Counted from the first letter of the stretch, positions 35,893 to 45,450 are shown. The stretch is DNA of 64,000 nucleotides from Paracoccus denitrificans (GCA_003240735.1 QFNE01000013.1:1-64000), one strand, 5' to 3'. Made by a program: numbers and translations. Notes: a model not told the origin generated them from the letters alone.

Positions 35893-37989
35893 ATGCATAT
35901 CATGCACGTCGCTTTGGGCGGTTGCATCAAACAATCGCCTGTCTTTTATGGACTGACGCAAGATACTGGCGGCCATATCGCCTATATCCTGGGGGCAGCC
36001 AAGGCACAGGCGTCTCGACCGGACGTGGCGCGGGTCGATATCGTGACACGCAGGTTCGATGAACCTGCATTAGGCCCGGAATATGCGATCCCTGACCAGA
36101 AGATCGGGCCAAAGCTGTGCATCCGCCGACTGAGCAGCGCATCGAACCGATACCTGACGAAGGAGGCGCTGGCCGATGAGCTGCCGTCCCTGACAGGCGC
36201 GTTTTTGCAAATGCTGGCCAGGATGCCGCGCCGCCCGGACGTCACTCACTGCCATTTTTCAGATGCGGCGGCACTGGGTTTGGCGGCGCGTGAACGGTTC
36301 GGAATTCCGATGATCTACACCCCGCATTCATTGGGGCTGGACAAGGCGAACTGTGACAGCGTTGGCGGCGATGCGGGGGCGACGGCTGCCATTGCGGGGG
36401 AGCCGGTGTCACCCGCGCGTCTGCGTCAGGAACGTGCCGCCATACGTGGGGCGGATGCCATCATCGCCTCGTCGCGAGATGAGGCAGAGCGTCAGGTTGC
36501 GGCGTATGATCCGGCCAGTAGCGGGCGCGTGTGGCGGATCAATCCGGGCATCATCCTGCCCGATGCCCCCCATGACGGGGCGGCAAAGAAGCTTCTGGCG
36601 GCCACGCTAGACCACCCAGAGCGGCCATTCATTCTGGCGATTGCTCGGCCGGTGCAGAAGAAGAACCTGATCAGTCTGATGCGCGCCTATCGTCAAAGCG
36701 CTGATCTTCAGGCCAAGGCGAACCTGGTCATTCTGGCCGGTCAGGGGGGCGACGAAGCTGAACAGACCGCCGTACGTCTGGCGTTGCGTCAAATGGCCGA
36801 CCTGATACCGGGCAAGATCTGCCTGCCACCCCGCCACGCGCCGTCACTTGTCCCGCAGCTTTACCGTCAGGCGGCGGCACAGGGGGGCGTTTTCGTCAAT
36901 CCGGCGCTGCACGAGCCGTTCGGCCTGACCCTGATCGAGGCGGCGCGATTCGGTCTGCCGGTGGTGGCCACCCGCAACGGGGGGCCGGTCGATATCATCG
37001 GCGCCATCGGTCATGGCGTGCTGATCGATCCGCTTGATCTGGACGCAATCGCGGCTGCCTGCACAGGGATCGTCAGCGACCCGGCACAGTGGCAGCGGTA
37101 CGCGGCCAACGCCGCCCGCCACCATCATGCGTTCGATTGGAACAGCTGGGCCGATCAGGTGATGACGGTTTGCCACCGGGTCAAGCGTCGGTTTGCCACG
37201 TCGCGCCCCCAGCCGCTGGCGCAGACGCTGCTGGCCTTTGACATCGACGGCACACTGACCGGGTGCCGCCCCTCGGCCGCCAACTTTGGGCGGTGGGTGG
37301 CGGGCACTGGTGCACGGGGTCAGCATTGGTTTGTGGCCACCGGCCGCTCTTTGCCGGAAGCTCGTCGGGTTCTGGCCGCGTGGGACCTGCCGGAGCCGTC
37401 GGTGATGATCACATCGGTCGGCACCGAAATCTGGCGGGCCGGGCGGCGTGGGGCGTTCGTGCCGTGTGACGACTTTGCCGACTGGCTGGACGATGGGTGG
37501 GACGCCGCGCGGGTTACGCGGGCGATCACCCAAGCCATCGCCGGGACGGACGTGACCTGGCAGGCCCCCTATGAACAGCGCGCGTGGAAGTTGAGCCTGT
37601 CCGGCACGGCCGCTGAGGCCGCCCGCGTGGTCAGTCGGATCGATCTGGCGGCGCTGAACGCGCGTGCAATCATCTCTCACGGGCGGTTCGTGGATATTGT
37701 CCCGGCGCGGGCCGGGAAGATGAACGCGATCCTTTTCGAGGCGCGGCGTCTGGGGCTGAGCGCAGGGGATTGTGTGACAGCCGGTGACAGTGGCAACGAC
37801 CTTTGCATGCTGGACGGCGCAGGCCGCGCCATCATCGTCGGAAATGCCTTGGAGGAGCTGCGTCCCCGCACGCGGGATGGCCTTTACCGTGCCCAGGGCG
37901 CCCACGCAGCCGGCGTGATGGAGGGGTTGGCCCGGTTCGGGCTGTCTGACGCGGTGTCATGCCCCCCCGAACTTATCGCTGCGGAGTAG
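35893..37989 (+). CDS. Sucrose-phosphate synthase/phosphatase-like fusion (GT4 + HAD-IIB)
   Basis: Predicted bifunctional enzyme of 698 residues. Residues 1-430 are a GT4 glycosyltransferase of the sucrose-phosphate synthase type: DTGGHIAYILG near the N-terminus, YTPHSLGLDK, and E340-x7-E348 in EPFGLTLIEAA followed by GLPVVATRNGGPVDI. Residues 445-690 are a HAD-IIB phosphatase like sucrose-phosphate phosphatase: nucleophile D450 and D452 in DIDGTLTG, ATGRSLPEAR, TSVGTEIW, WKLSLSG and AGDSGNDL. The likely reaction is UDP-glucose plus fructose-6-P to sucrose, but a related phospho-sugar glycoside is possible. ATG 35893 follows AGGA. The next gene starts 2 nt after the stop. Confidence 0.85.
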   Translation: MHIMHVALGGCIKQSPVFYGLTQDTGGHIAYILGAAKAQASRPDVARVDIVTRRFDEPALGPEYAIPDQKIGPKLCIRRLSSASNRYLTKEALADELPSLTGAFLQMLARMPRRPDVTHCHFSDAAALGLAARERFGIPMIYTPHSLGLDKANCDSVGGDAGATAAIAGEPVSPARLRQERAAIRGADAIIASSRDEAERQVAAYDPASSGRVWRINPGIILPDAPHDGAAKKLLAATLDHPERPFILAIARPVQKKNLISLMRAYRQSADLQAKANLVILAGQGGDEAEQTAVRLALRQMADLIPGKICLPPRHAPSLVPQLYRQAAAQGGVFVNPALHEPFGLTLIEAARFGLPVVATRNGGPVDIIGAIGHGVLIDPLDLDAIAAACTGIVSDPAQWQRYAANAARHHHAFDWNSWADQVMTVCHRVKRRFATSRPQPLAQTLLAFDIDGTLTGCRPSAANFGRWVAGTGARGQHWFVATGRSLPEARRVLAAWDLPEPSVMITSVGTEIWRAGRRGAFVPCDDFADWLDDGWDAARVTRAITQAIAGTDVTWQAPYEQRAWKLSLSGTAAEAARVVSRIDLAALNARAIISHGRFVDIVPARAGKMNAILFEARRLGLSAGDCVTAGDSGNDLCMLDGAGRAIIVGNALEELRPRTRDGLYRAQGAHAAGVMEGLARFGLSDAVSCPPELIAAE

Positions 37990-37991
37990 TC

Positions 37992-40136
37992 ATGAAAAAC
38001 CAACCCTTCGGCTATTTCGTGCATCATCAGGGCCGGGGTCACGCCGAACGCTGCGCCGCGGTCGTGAACGCGCTGCCGCAGGATCGGCCCGTGACGATCT
38101 TCTGCGCGCGGGACGACATTTTCCCCCCTTTGTCGTCGAACGTGCGCATCTGCCGCATCCCGTCGCTGTTTGAACGTCGCGGAGATGAGGCGGGCGCGAT
38201 GGACGGTGTGCGCCACCCGCAGACGCTGCACTGTGCCCCGTTGGGTTGGCCGGGCATTCGCAAGGCCATGGCCCTGATGACGGACTGGTTCGACCGCGCC
38301 AACCCCGCACTGATCATCAGCGACGTGTCGGCCGAGGTGGCGCAGCTTGCGCGCATCTGTTCAGTCCCCCACGTCGCTGTGCTGCAGCACGGTGATCGCA
38401 GCGATCAGGGTCACATGGCGGCCTACGAAGGTGCCGCAGGGCTGCTGGCGCCGTTTGCGTCCGATCTGGCCCAGGATGACTGGCCGCAATGGATGCTGGA
38501 CAAGACGTGCTTTGCACCCGGTGTCGGCACCCCGCCACCGCCGCAACAGACCGCTGGTCGGGCGCGGCTGGGGATCAGCGACCAGAGCAAGGTGGCGCTG
38601 GTGATCACGGGCGGGGGTGGAAACGGGTTTGCACAGGCGCCGTTGGCCGTGGCAGCCCGGGCGCGGCCGGATTGGCTGTTCCTGACGATCGGCGACATCT
38701 CACCCGACTGGCATGCGACGCCGCCCGCGAACCTGATTTCACTCGGGTGGGTGACGACGCCCGAAGACTACATCGCCGCGTCAGATTTCATCATTGCATC
38801 GACCGGCAATACGACGTGCCATCAGATTCTGGCCGCAGGCAAGCCATGGCTGGCTGTGCCGGAATGGCGTTATTTCGACGAACAGGTCGTCAAGGCTGCC
38901 TGTCTAGACCGGGCGGGGGTGGCGGTCAGCCGCCCCTATCTGCCCGCCTCAGCCCATGCATGGACCGCCGCATGGGACGAGGTCATGTCCCGCCACGATC
39001 CCGACCGTCAGCGCAGCTTGATTGCACCGAACGCCGCCCGACTGGCGGCTGACTGGCTTGAACATCTCAGCGGCCATCTTTGGCCGCAATCCCAGCAAAC
39101 CAACCCGACGGACATCACCATGCCACCCACCGCGACCTGCACCGTTTCCGCCCTGACCATCGCGCGTGGTCGCCGTGACCACCTTGTCAACACGATCATT
39201 GGTCTGACCAAGCAGACGTCGGTCCCGGCAGAACTGGTGATCGGCGTGATGGGCAATGAACCCTACCCAGATCTGCCGCAGGCCGACTTCCCGATCCGCC
39301 AGATCCTGATCCCCGGGGATGAGCTGCCGCTGGCCAAGGCACGCAACACGGTCGCGCGCGAAGCGGTGGGTGACGTGCTGGCGTTCGTTGACGTCGACTG
39401 CATCCCCGCCCCCAGCCTGATCGAGGATTACGCCGCCCTGTGCGCCGCCGGATCGGGCCTGATGATGGGAGAGGTCATGTACCTGCCCGGTGGCGCGACC
39501 GAAAACGGGGTTGATTTCGACCGTTTCAGCGAGGTGGCTGTCAGGCACTCGGACCGGGCTGGACCGCCCGCCGAACGTTCGGAGCGCTGCAACGATTATC
39601 GCTGCTTCTGGTCGTTAAACTTCGCCATCAACGCCGCCGATTTCCGCAAATCCGGCGGGTTCGATGAACGCTACACCGGGTATGGCGGCGAAGACACCGA
39701 CTTTGGTCGCCAGCTTGATGCGCTGGATATTCCGATCAGCTGGATGCAGGGCGCGCGCGTCTATCACCAGTATCACCCTCATTTCATGCCGCCGGTGCAT
39801 CACATGAAATCAGTCATGCGGAACGCTGACATCTTTGCCGAGAAGTGGGGCCATCGGACGATGGAACACTGGCTTTACTGCTTTTCGCTGATGGGGCTGA
39901 TCGAAAACACGCCCAAAGGCCTGCGCATCCTGCGCGAGCCCGAGGAGGAGCATATGGCCCTGTGCCGCCAGCAATCCGACCAGCCTTATGCAAACACGCG
40001 CCGGATCATCGACATTCTGAAGGCCCGTGCCGCCAACAGCGACGCTCATCCCGACGACACCCCCGAGACGTTGGCCGCTCGTATCAAGGCCGTGGATCAG
40101 GCGCAGAAGTTCATGCTGTACCCGGCGGCTGAATAA
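37992..40136 (+). CDS. Dual glycosyltransferase: GT-B (GT28-like) fused to GT-A (GT2)
   Basis: A 714-residue fusion. The N-terminal part (about 1-370) is a GT-B fold like MurG/GT28 proteins: FVHHQGRGHAERCAAVV at the start, VITGGGGNG mid-way, and the nucleotide-sugar end ASTGNTTCHQILAAGKPWLAVP. The C-terminal part (about 385-700) is a GT-A enzyme: SALTIARGRRDHL, metal-binding FVDVDC near 464-469 and YGGEDTDFGRQL, as in galactosyltransferase-like GT2/GT7C proteins. One chain could therefore add two sugars in sequence. GGAG precedes ATG 37992. The stop overlaps the next start (TAATG). Donors and acceptor unknown. Confidence 0.82.
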   Translation: MKNQPFGYFVHHQGRGHAERCAAVVNALPQDRPVTIFCARDDIFPPLSSNVRICRIPSLFERRGDEAGAMDGVRHPQTLHCAPLGWPGIRKAMALMTDWFDRANPALIISDVSAEVAQLARICSVPHVAVLQHGDRSDQGHMAAYEGAAGLLAPFASDLAQDDWPQWMLDKTCFAPGVGTPPPPQQTAGRARLGISDQSKVALVITGGGGNGFAQAPLAVAARARPDWLFLTIGDISPDWHATPPANLISLGWVTTPEDYIAASDFIIASTGNTTCHQILAAGKPWLAVPEWRYFDEQVVKAACLDRAGVAVSRPYLPASAHAWTAAWDEVMSRHDPDRQRSLIAPNAARLAADWLEHLSGHLWPQSQQTNPTDITMPPTATCTVSALTIARGRRDHLVNTIIGLTKQTSVPAELVIGVMGNEPYPDLPQADFPIRQILIPGDELPLAKARNTVAREAVGDVLAFVDVDCIPAPSLIEDYAALCAAGSGLMMGEVMYLPGGATENGVDFDRFSEVAVRHSDRAGPPAERSERCNDYRCFWSLNFAINAADFRKSGGFDERYTGYGGEDTDFGRQLDALDIPISWMQGARVYHQYHPHFMPPVHHMKSVMRNADIFAEKWGHRTMEHWLYCFSLMGLIENTPKGLRILREPEEEHMALCRQQSDQPYANTRRIIDILKARAANSDAHPDDTPETLAARIKAVDQAQKFMLYPAAE

Positions 40137-41251
40137 TGCGCATCGCGCTGATCTCTCATGTCCGGCACGCGATTGCTCCGCCGTTCATGGGCGGGATGGA
40201 GGCGCATAACTGGCATCTTGCCAACGATCTGACCCGACGCGGGCACGACGTCACTCTGTTCGCCGCCGGTGACAGCCGGACCGACGCGCAGCTGTGGCCT
40301 GTTCTGCCGCGATGTTATCAATGTGATTACGTGCAGGGTGACCCCGGACTGAACCCGTACCTGGACGCCGGCTTTGCATCTGCTGTCCAGCATATCTTCG
40401 GCGGCGATTTCGATGTGGTGCACAACAATTCGTTGCACCGATACCCGCCGCGGATGGCCAGGCAGCATCGCATCCCGTGCGTCACGTCCCTGCATATCCC
40501 GCCCTTCGATGCCTTGCATCGGGCCGTTCGCGAAAGCGCGGCCCCGTGGTCGCGCTTTACAGTCACCTCACGACGTCAGGTCGAAAGCTGGTGGGGCGAT
40601 GCCCCCCCGCCCGAGGCAGCCGTGGCCTATAACGGCATCGACACCACGCTGTGGCCGTTCTCCCCGAGAGGCAACGGTGAAGCCGTCTGGGCAGGGCGCA
40701 TCACATGGAACAAGGGTGCGCATCTGGCCGTCAGCGCCGCACGCCTGACAGGCATTCGGCTGACACTGTTCGGCGTGATCGAGGATCAGGCGTATTTCGA
40801 CGAACACATCCGGCCATATCTGGGCCATGACATCCGTTATGGGGGTCATCTGGCCGGGCCCGACCTGGCGGTCGAATTCGGCGGGGCCAGCGTTCTTCTG
40901 TTTACCCCCTTGTGGGACGAGCCCTTTGGTCTGACGGCAGTCGAAGCGATGTCCTGCGGCCTGCCGGTGGCGGCGATCGATATGGGGGCGGCCCGCGAGG
41001 TGATCGGTGAGGCGGGCGCATTCGCTGATTCGCCTACGGCTGAGGCGCTGGCCACGGCGCTGTTGCAGGCGATCAAGATTCCCAGAACGGTCGCCCGGTC
41101 ACGGGTTCTGCGCAGGTTCACGACAGAGCACATGATTGCCCGCTATGAAAAGCAGTATGCCCTGGCCATTGCGGGTCTGGGTCAATCGGCGCCGACCGTC
41201 ACGTTCCCCCCGATCGAGCTGTGCGATGTGACCGACAAAATCACGGCATGA
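40136..41251 (+). CDS. GT4 family glycosyltransferase
   Basis: GT-B enzyme of 371 residues. The opening MRIALISHVRHAIAPPFMGGMEAHNWHLANDLTRRGHDV is the GT4 acceptor-side pattern. AVAYNGIDTTLWPF, WAGRITWNKGAH and E262-x7-E270 in EPFGLTAVEAM form the nucleotide-sugar site. The ATG shares its A with the stop of the preceding fusion gene, so translation is coupled. Third gene of a probable three-gene operon; no membrane helix, so it works in the cytoplasm. Product unknown. Confidence 0.87.
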   Translation: MRIALISHVRHAIAPPFMGGMEAHNWHLANDLTRRGHDVTLFAAGDSRTDAQLWPVLPRCYQCDYVQGDPGLNPYLDAGFASAVQHIFGGDFDVVHNNSLHRYPPRMARQHRIPCVTSLHIPPFDALHRAVRESAAPWSRFTVTSRRQVESWWGDAPPPEAAVAYNGIDTTLWPFSPRGNGEAVWAGRITWNKGAHLAVSAARLTGIRLTLFGVIEDQAYFDEHIRPYLGHDIRYGGHLAGPDLAVEFGGASVLLFTPLWDEPFGLTAVEAMSCGLPVAAIDMGAAREVIGEAGAFADSPTAEALATALLQAIKIPRTVARSRVLRRFTTEHMIARYEKQYALAIAGLGQSAPTVTFPPIELCDVTDKITA

Positions 41252-41297
41252 TCGGTGGTTTGCACCTCCTTGCCGCTGTGCGGTGGAGACACCCCGG

Positions 41298-41813
41298 ATG
41301 AAGTTTCGTCACGCCACCGTTGACGACGCGTCTGCACTGGCCGTCCTGGCGATTGAGGTGTGGACCGGCACCTATCTGCGGACGGGCATCAGCCCGTTCT
41401 TTGCCGACTATGCCCTTAGCACATTCAGCCGCGACAAGATGGCAGAGCTGGTCGGCTGTCCCACTGAAACCATGATCGTTTCTCAAAATGATACCGGGAT
41501 CGATGGCTTTGTCAGGGTCAGTCAAGATGTCTGCGGTCCCGTCAGCGGCTGTTCGACGACCGAGATCGCGACTTTGTATGTCCGGCCGCGCCACCATGGG
41601 CGGGGGATCGGTCAGGCGTTGCTGCATCAGGCGATGGACGTTGCACAAGACGACGGCGCCGGTTCGGTCTGGCTGACCGTCAACCACGAGAACACTTCTG
41701 CGCTGGGGTTCTATGCCCGCCAAGGGTTTCGCACGATCGGACAGACCGTCTTTCGTATCGGCGACGATGTATATCCGAACGACGTTCTGACGCGTGACCT
41801 CAACGACGTTTGA
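41298..41813 (+). CDS. GNAT family N-acetyltransferase
   Basis: Acetyl-CoA-dependent transferase of 171 residues. Motif A is ATLYVRPRHHGRGIGQALLHQAM and motif B WLTVNHENTSALGFYARQGFRTIGQ, as in RimI-like GNAT proteins. GGAG lies about 9 nt before ATG 41298; a GTG at 41283 is in frame. It follows the glycosyltransferases by 46 bp and may be the last gene of their operon, perhaps acetylating a sugar or a small molecule, but this is not shown. Confidence 0.82.
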   Translation: MKFRHATVDDASALAVLAIEVWTGTYLRTGISPFFADYALSTFSRDKMAELVGCPTETMIVSQNDTGIDGFVRVSQDVCGPVSGCSTTEIATLYVRPRHHGRGIGQALLHQAMDVAQDDGAGSVWLTVNHENTSALGFYARQGFRTIGQTVFRIGDDVYPNDVLTRDLNDV

Positions 41814-41850
41814 CCGTCCGGGGGCCACCTGTTTATCGAAGAAAGAGAAA

Positions 41851-41927
41851 TGGCGGACCCGGAGCGATTCGAACGCCCGACCCCTAGATTCGTAGTCTAG
41901 TGCTCTATCCAGCTGAGCTACGGGTCC
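41851..41927 (-). tRNA. tRNA-Arg (anticodon ACG)
   Basis: On the minus strand the sequence folds as a complete cloverleaf of 77 nt with encoded CCA: acceptor stem GGACCCG / CGGGTCC, anticodon stem CTAGA / TCTAG and loop CTACGAA with anticodon ACG, T-arm GTTCGAATC. It reads CGU and, with inosine at position 34, CGC and CGA. Confidence 0.95.
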
Positions 41928-42002
41928 GTTGTAGGGGGGGTAGGTAGACGGTTGGATTTCCGCGCGCAAGGGGGAAATCCAAATTTTCGGAAACAATCCC
42001 GG

Positions 42003-43409
42003 CTAGCCCTGCTGGGACAGATCACGGGGCAGACGGATCATGAATTCGGTGCCCTCGGCGTCGGTCCGCAGAAGGTTGACCTGACCGCGATGGTTGCGCA
42101 CCAGATCGGCCGCGATGGCCAGACCAAGCCCCGTGCCGCCCTTGCGAATGCCACCGGCGAATGGCTTGAAAAGGTTTTCCCGCGCCTTCTCGGGCAGGCC
42201 GGGGCCGGTGTCGCCGACACGGATCCACCACTCTGTCTCATTCTCGCCGGCACCCATTTCGATGGTGCCGGGCTGGCGTGTTGCTTCGATCGCCTGCCGG
42301 GCGTTGCGGGCAAGGTTCGACAGCACACGGTAAAGCTGATCGCGGTCGGCGCGAATGGTCATGGACGCAGGGATGTCGGTCACAAAATCAACCAGCGCAG
42401 GTTCGCCGGTCGCCTCGGCCGCCAGGGTTTCTGCCTCGATCACGTCGGCGGCCAAGGCCGAAAGGTTGAAGAGCGAGAGCGACGGCGCCGGTTCCTCGGC
42501 CTTTCCGAAGGCAAGTGTCGTTTCGCACAGGTTCACGGCACGCGAGATCGAGCCGACGAGTTTCGGCGCCGCACGGCGCACCGCGGGGTCGGCGCTGTCT
42601 TCCAGACGGTCGGCAAAGATCTGGCTGGTGGTCAGGATGTTGCGCAGGTCGTGGCTGATCTTGGCCACGGCTTGACCCAGCTGCGCCAGACGTTCGCGCT
42701 GCTTCAGGGAAGCCGTCACGGTCCGCTGCATCGACGCCAGCGCGGTTTCGGCGGCGCGGACTTCGTTGATATCGGCAGACGGCTCGATGATGTTGTCGGG
42801 GTCTTCGGGGGCGGTCGCATAGGCGGTCATGTGCCCGATAACGCGCCGGATCGGGGTGACGATCAGGCGCTGCGCGGCAAGGTTCAGCAGAAGTGCCGTC
42901 AGGATCGAGAACGCCGCCGACACCGTCAGGATGCTGATCCCCGATTCGATCATGCTTTGGCGCAGGGGCAGGGTATCGGTCGTGATCTCGATCAACTGGC
43001 CGGCCTGCTGCACCGGTTCACCAATGACCCGGATAATTTCGTTATGCGGGTTGAGAAGGACCCCCACAGCATCGCGTGCCAGAACCCAGAAATTCTGCTC
43101 TCGGAGGTCATAGGTACCCGAAATCTCGGCCGGGACGGGGGACGACAGGACCAGCTGCCGGATGTCGTCACGCCGGAGGACGACGTTATAGACCCCTGCC
43201 GTTTCCAGCAGCTCGGCCTCGAGTTTCGAATTCAGCGATTCGTCAGTGGCAAGCTGGGCCAGCGACGCAATCTGCGCGCGCTCCAGCCGGTTTTCCAGAT
43301 AGTCGCGGCGGAAATAGGATAGCGAGGGCACCAGGATCGCGATTTCAGCCAGCACGACGAAAACAATCGTCAGTGCTGCGAATCGTCCTGAAAGGCTTTT
43401 GATCGTCAT
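42003..43409 (-). CDS. Sensor histidine kinase with HAMP region
   Basis: Membrane kinase of 468 residues. A first helix (about 10-30), a periplasmic region of about 130 residues and a second helix (about 160-180) are followed by a HAMP-like segment (RLIVTPIRRVIGHM). Then come the H box LGQAVAKISHDLRNILTT, the N box LYRVLSNLARNARQAI and G boxes VGDTGPGLP and GGTGLGLAIA. No response regulator is adjacent, so it is an orphan. It is divergent from rpmH. The signal it senses is unknown. Confidence 0.87.
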   Translation of the reverse strand: MTIKSLSGRFAALTIVFVVLAEIAILVPSLSYFRRDYLENRLERAQIASLAQLATDESLNSKLEAELLETAGVYNVVLRRDDIRQLVLSSPVPAEISGTYDLREQNFWVLARDAVGVLLNPHNEIIRVIGEPVQQAGQLIEITTDTLPLRQSMIESGISILTVSAAFSILTALLLNLAAQRLIVTPIRRVIGHMTAYATAPEDPDNIIEPSADINEVRAAETALASMQRTVTASLKQRERLAQLGQAVAKISHDLRNILTTSQIFADRLEDSADPAVRRAAPKLVGSISRAVNLCETTLAFGKAEEPAPSLSLFNLSALAADVIEAETLAAEATGEPALVDFVTDIPASMTIRADRDQLYRVLSNLARNARQAIEATRQPGTIEMGAGENETEWWIRVGDTGPGLPEKARENLFKPFAGGIRKGGTGLGLAIAADLVRNHRGQVNLLRTDAEGTEFMIRLPRDLSQQG

Positions 43410-43565
43410 GTCCTTCTTGATGCGCCTGCATCCCTTTGCGGGCCTGACGCCCTTGGCGGACTTGCATCAGGTGGCAGACACTGACAAGTCGTTGGGATCA
43501 AACAAATGTGATTGCCTGACGGTTCCCGCAAGTCTCTGATCGGAAAAGACAGGTTTCATTCGGCG

Positions 43566-43594
43566 TTGACTCGCCCAGCGGCACACCCTATCAG
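43566..43594 (+). promoter_or_regulatory. Promoter of the rpmH-rnpA operon
   Basis: TTGACT (43566-43571) and TATCAG (43589-43594) are separated by the ideal 17 bp, about 80 bp before rpmH. Confidence 0.65.
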
Positions 43595-43676
43595 GCGGGC
43601 TTCGCATAACCGGCGCGCTTGCGTGGGGCTGTCGTCCCATACCCTGCGTGCTTGTCGTAATTTCGGAGCCGAGACA

Positions 43677-43811
43677 ATGAAACGCACTTTCCAGCCGTCG
43701 AACCTTGTTCGCGCGCGCCGCCACGGGTTCCGTTCCCGCATGGCGACCAAGGGCGGCCGCCGAGTGCTGGCCGCTCGTCGTGCCAAGGGCCGTAAGGTCC
43801 TGTCGGCATAA
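43677..43811 (+). CDS. rpmH: 50S ribosomal protein L34
   Basis: A 44-residue, very basic ribosomal protein beginning MKRTFQPSNLVRARRHGFR and continuing with MATKGGRRVLAARRAKGRK, the complete L34 signature. GGAG lies upstream. It heads the conserved rpmH-rnpA-yidD run. Confidence 0.97.
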   Translation: MKRTFQPSNLVRARRHGFRSRMATKGGRRVLAARRAKGRKVLSA

Positions 43812-43834
43812 GCTGCCGCGCAGGGTCATTCCTG

Positions 43835-44329
43835 ATGGACAGGGCCGCGCCAGATCCCGGCGCACCTGACCGGCAGACCAACGAATCGCAACCGGCCGAG
43901 AGTGATCTTGGGCCGGTTTCGCGTATGCCTGCGGTCCTGCGCCTGCGTGCCGATTTCCTGCGTGCGGCCTCGGCCCGCCGGATCAGCGCGGCCGGCTTTC
44001 TGCTGCAGGGCCGCCAGCGCGATCCGACTGACGGGATCGGTGACGGGGTCCGCGTCGGCTATACCTGTTCCAAGAAGATCGGGAACGCGGTCACCCGCAA
44101 CCGGGCCAAGCGTCGCCTGCGCGCCCTTGCGGCAGAAGTTGTCCCGGCGCTGGGCCGGCCGGGTTGGGACTATGTCCTGGTGGGCAAGCCCGACGTCACC
44201 GTGACCCGTGTCTTTGCCGATCTGCGGGAGGATCTGATGGCGGCGATGGGGCGCATCCATGATGCGCCGATCGCAGGGCCCAGACAGCCGCGAAAAGGGA
44301 AGGGCGCTGCGAAAGGCGGGGGCAAATGA
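43835..44329 (+). CDS. rnpA: Ribonuclease P protein component
   Basis: Protein cofactor of RNase P, which trims tRNA 5' leaders. The 164-residue reading has the RNR signature NRAKRRLRALA, preceded by GYTCSKKIGNAVTRN. An unstructured N-terminal extension of 30 residues precedes MPAVLRLRADFLRAA, so an internal start at 43925 (134 residues) is also possible; extensions of this kind do occur in related RnpA proteins. The C-terminal tail is rich in Lys and Gly. Its stop overlaps the yidD start. Confidence 0.92.
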   Translation: MDRAAPDPGAPDRQTNESQPAESDLGPVSRMPAVLRLRADFLRAASARRISAAGFLLQGRQRDPTDGIGDGVRVGYTCSKKIGNAVTRNRAKRRLRALAAEVVPALGRPGWDYVLVGKPDVTVTRVFADLREDLMAAMGRIHDAPIAGPRQPRKGKGAAKGGGK

Positions 44330-44559
44330 CCCCGCTGGCCCGCGTTTTGTCTTGGCCGGTCAAAGGGTACCGTCTGTTCCTGTCGCCGTGGATCGGGCAT
44401 TCCTGCCGCTTTCAACCGACCTGTTCGGTCTATGCGCTTGAGGCGTTGGAGCGTCACGGCGGCCTTGTTGGCGGCTGGCTGACGGTCAGGCGTCTGGCGC
44501 GCTGTCATCCCTGGGGCGGATCGGGGTATGATCCCGTGCCGCCCAAGCGCAACCCCTAA
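44326..44559 (+). CDS. yidD: Membrane protein insertion efficiency factor YidD
   Basis: A 77-residue amphipathic protein that assists YidC-dependent insertion. PVKGYRLFLSPWIGHSCRFQPTCSVYALEAL and the CHPWGGSGYDPVP ending are diagnostic. ATGA overlap with rnpA. Confidence 0.95.
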   Translation: MTPLARVLSWPVKGYRLFLSPWIGHSCRFQPTCSVYALEALERHGGLVGGWLTVRRLARCHPWGGSGYDPVPPKRNP

Positions 44560-44574
44560 GCCGGACCGAACGAC

Positions 44575-45450
44575 ATGCTGGACGAATCCCAAGACATCCA
44601 TCCGCTGTTTGACGGCGCCCCCAGCTCGACCGAGTTTCGCAAGCTGCGCAAACGTCTGGTCCGAGAGGTCCGCTCGGCGATGGACACATACGGCATGGTG
44701 CGTCCGGGCGATCGCTGGCTGGTCTGCCTTTCGGGCGGCAAGGACAGCTATACCTTGCTTGCGGTTCTGCACGAACTGAAATGGCGCGGGTTGCTGCCGG
44801 TCGATCTGCTGGCCTGCAATCTGGATCAGGGTCAGCCGGGATTTCCCGCGACCGTCCTGCCGAAATTCCTGACCGAACGGCAGGTCGAACACCGCATCGA
44901 ATATCAGGACACCTATTCCATCGTCGTCGACAAGATCGCGCCCGGCGGCACGATGTGTTCGCTGTGTTCCCGCCTGCGGCGCGGGAACCTGTATCGCATC
45001 GCCCGCGAAGAAGGGTGCAGCGCGGTCGTTCTTGGCCACCACCGCGACGACATTCTGGAAACCTTCTTCATGAACCTGTTTCACGGCGGGCGACTGGCCG
45101 CGATGCCGCCCAAGCTGTTGAACGAAGAAGGCGATCTGCTGGTTCTTCGCCCCTTGGCGTTCGTCGCCGAAGCCGACTGCGACCGGTTTGCACGCGCAAT
45201 GAACTATCCGATCATCCCCTGCGATCTGTGCGGCAGTCAGGAGGGGCTGCAACGCGCGCAGGTCAAACGGCTGCTCGACGATTGGGAAACCCGCACGCCG
45301 GGCCGAAGGCAGGTGATGTTCCGTGCGCTGATGAACACGCGCCCGTCCCATCTGGCGGATCCCGGCCTGTTCGACTTCGCCGCGCTGATGCCCGGGATGC
45401 GCGATGATGCCAACGCGTTTCCGGCGGATGTTCCCGATCTTCGCGACTGA
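44575..45450 (+). CDS. ttcA: tRNA 2-thiocytidine synthetase TtcA
   Basis: Fe-S enzyme thiolating cytidine 32 of certain tRNAs, 291 residues. The ATP-pyrophosphatase PP-loop SGGKDS is at 53-58, and cluster ligands C128-x2-C131 (MCSLCSRLRRG) are followed by the later CDLCGSQ. LGHHRDDILETFFMNLFHGG is the TtcA/TilS-like catalytic block. It starts 15 nt after yidD and so is placed inside the rpmH-yidC run. Confidence 0.92.
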   Translation: MLDESQDIHPLFDGAPSSTEFRKLRKRLVREVRSAMDTYGMVRPGDRWLVCLSGGKDSYTLLAVLHELKWRGLLPVDLLACNLDQGQPGFPATVLPKFLTERQVEHRIEYQDTYSIVVDKIAPGGTMCSLCSRLRRGNLYRIAREEGCSAVVLGHHRDDILETFFMNLFHGGRLAAMPPKLLNEEGDLLVLRPLAFVAEADCDRFARAMNYPIIPCDLCGSQEGLQRAQVKRLLDDWETRTPGRRQVMFRALMNTRPSHLADPGLFDFAALMPGMRDDANAFPADVPDLRD

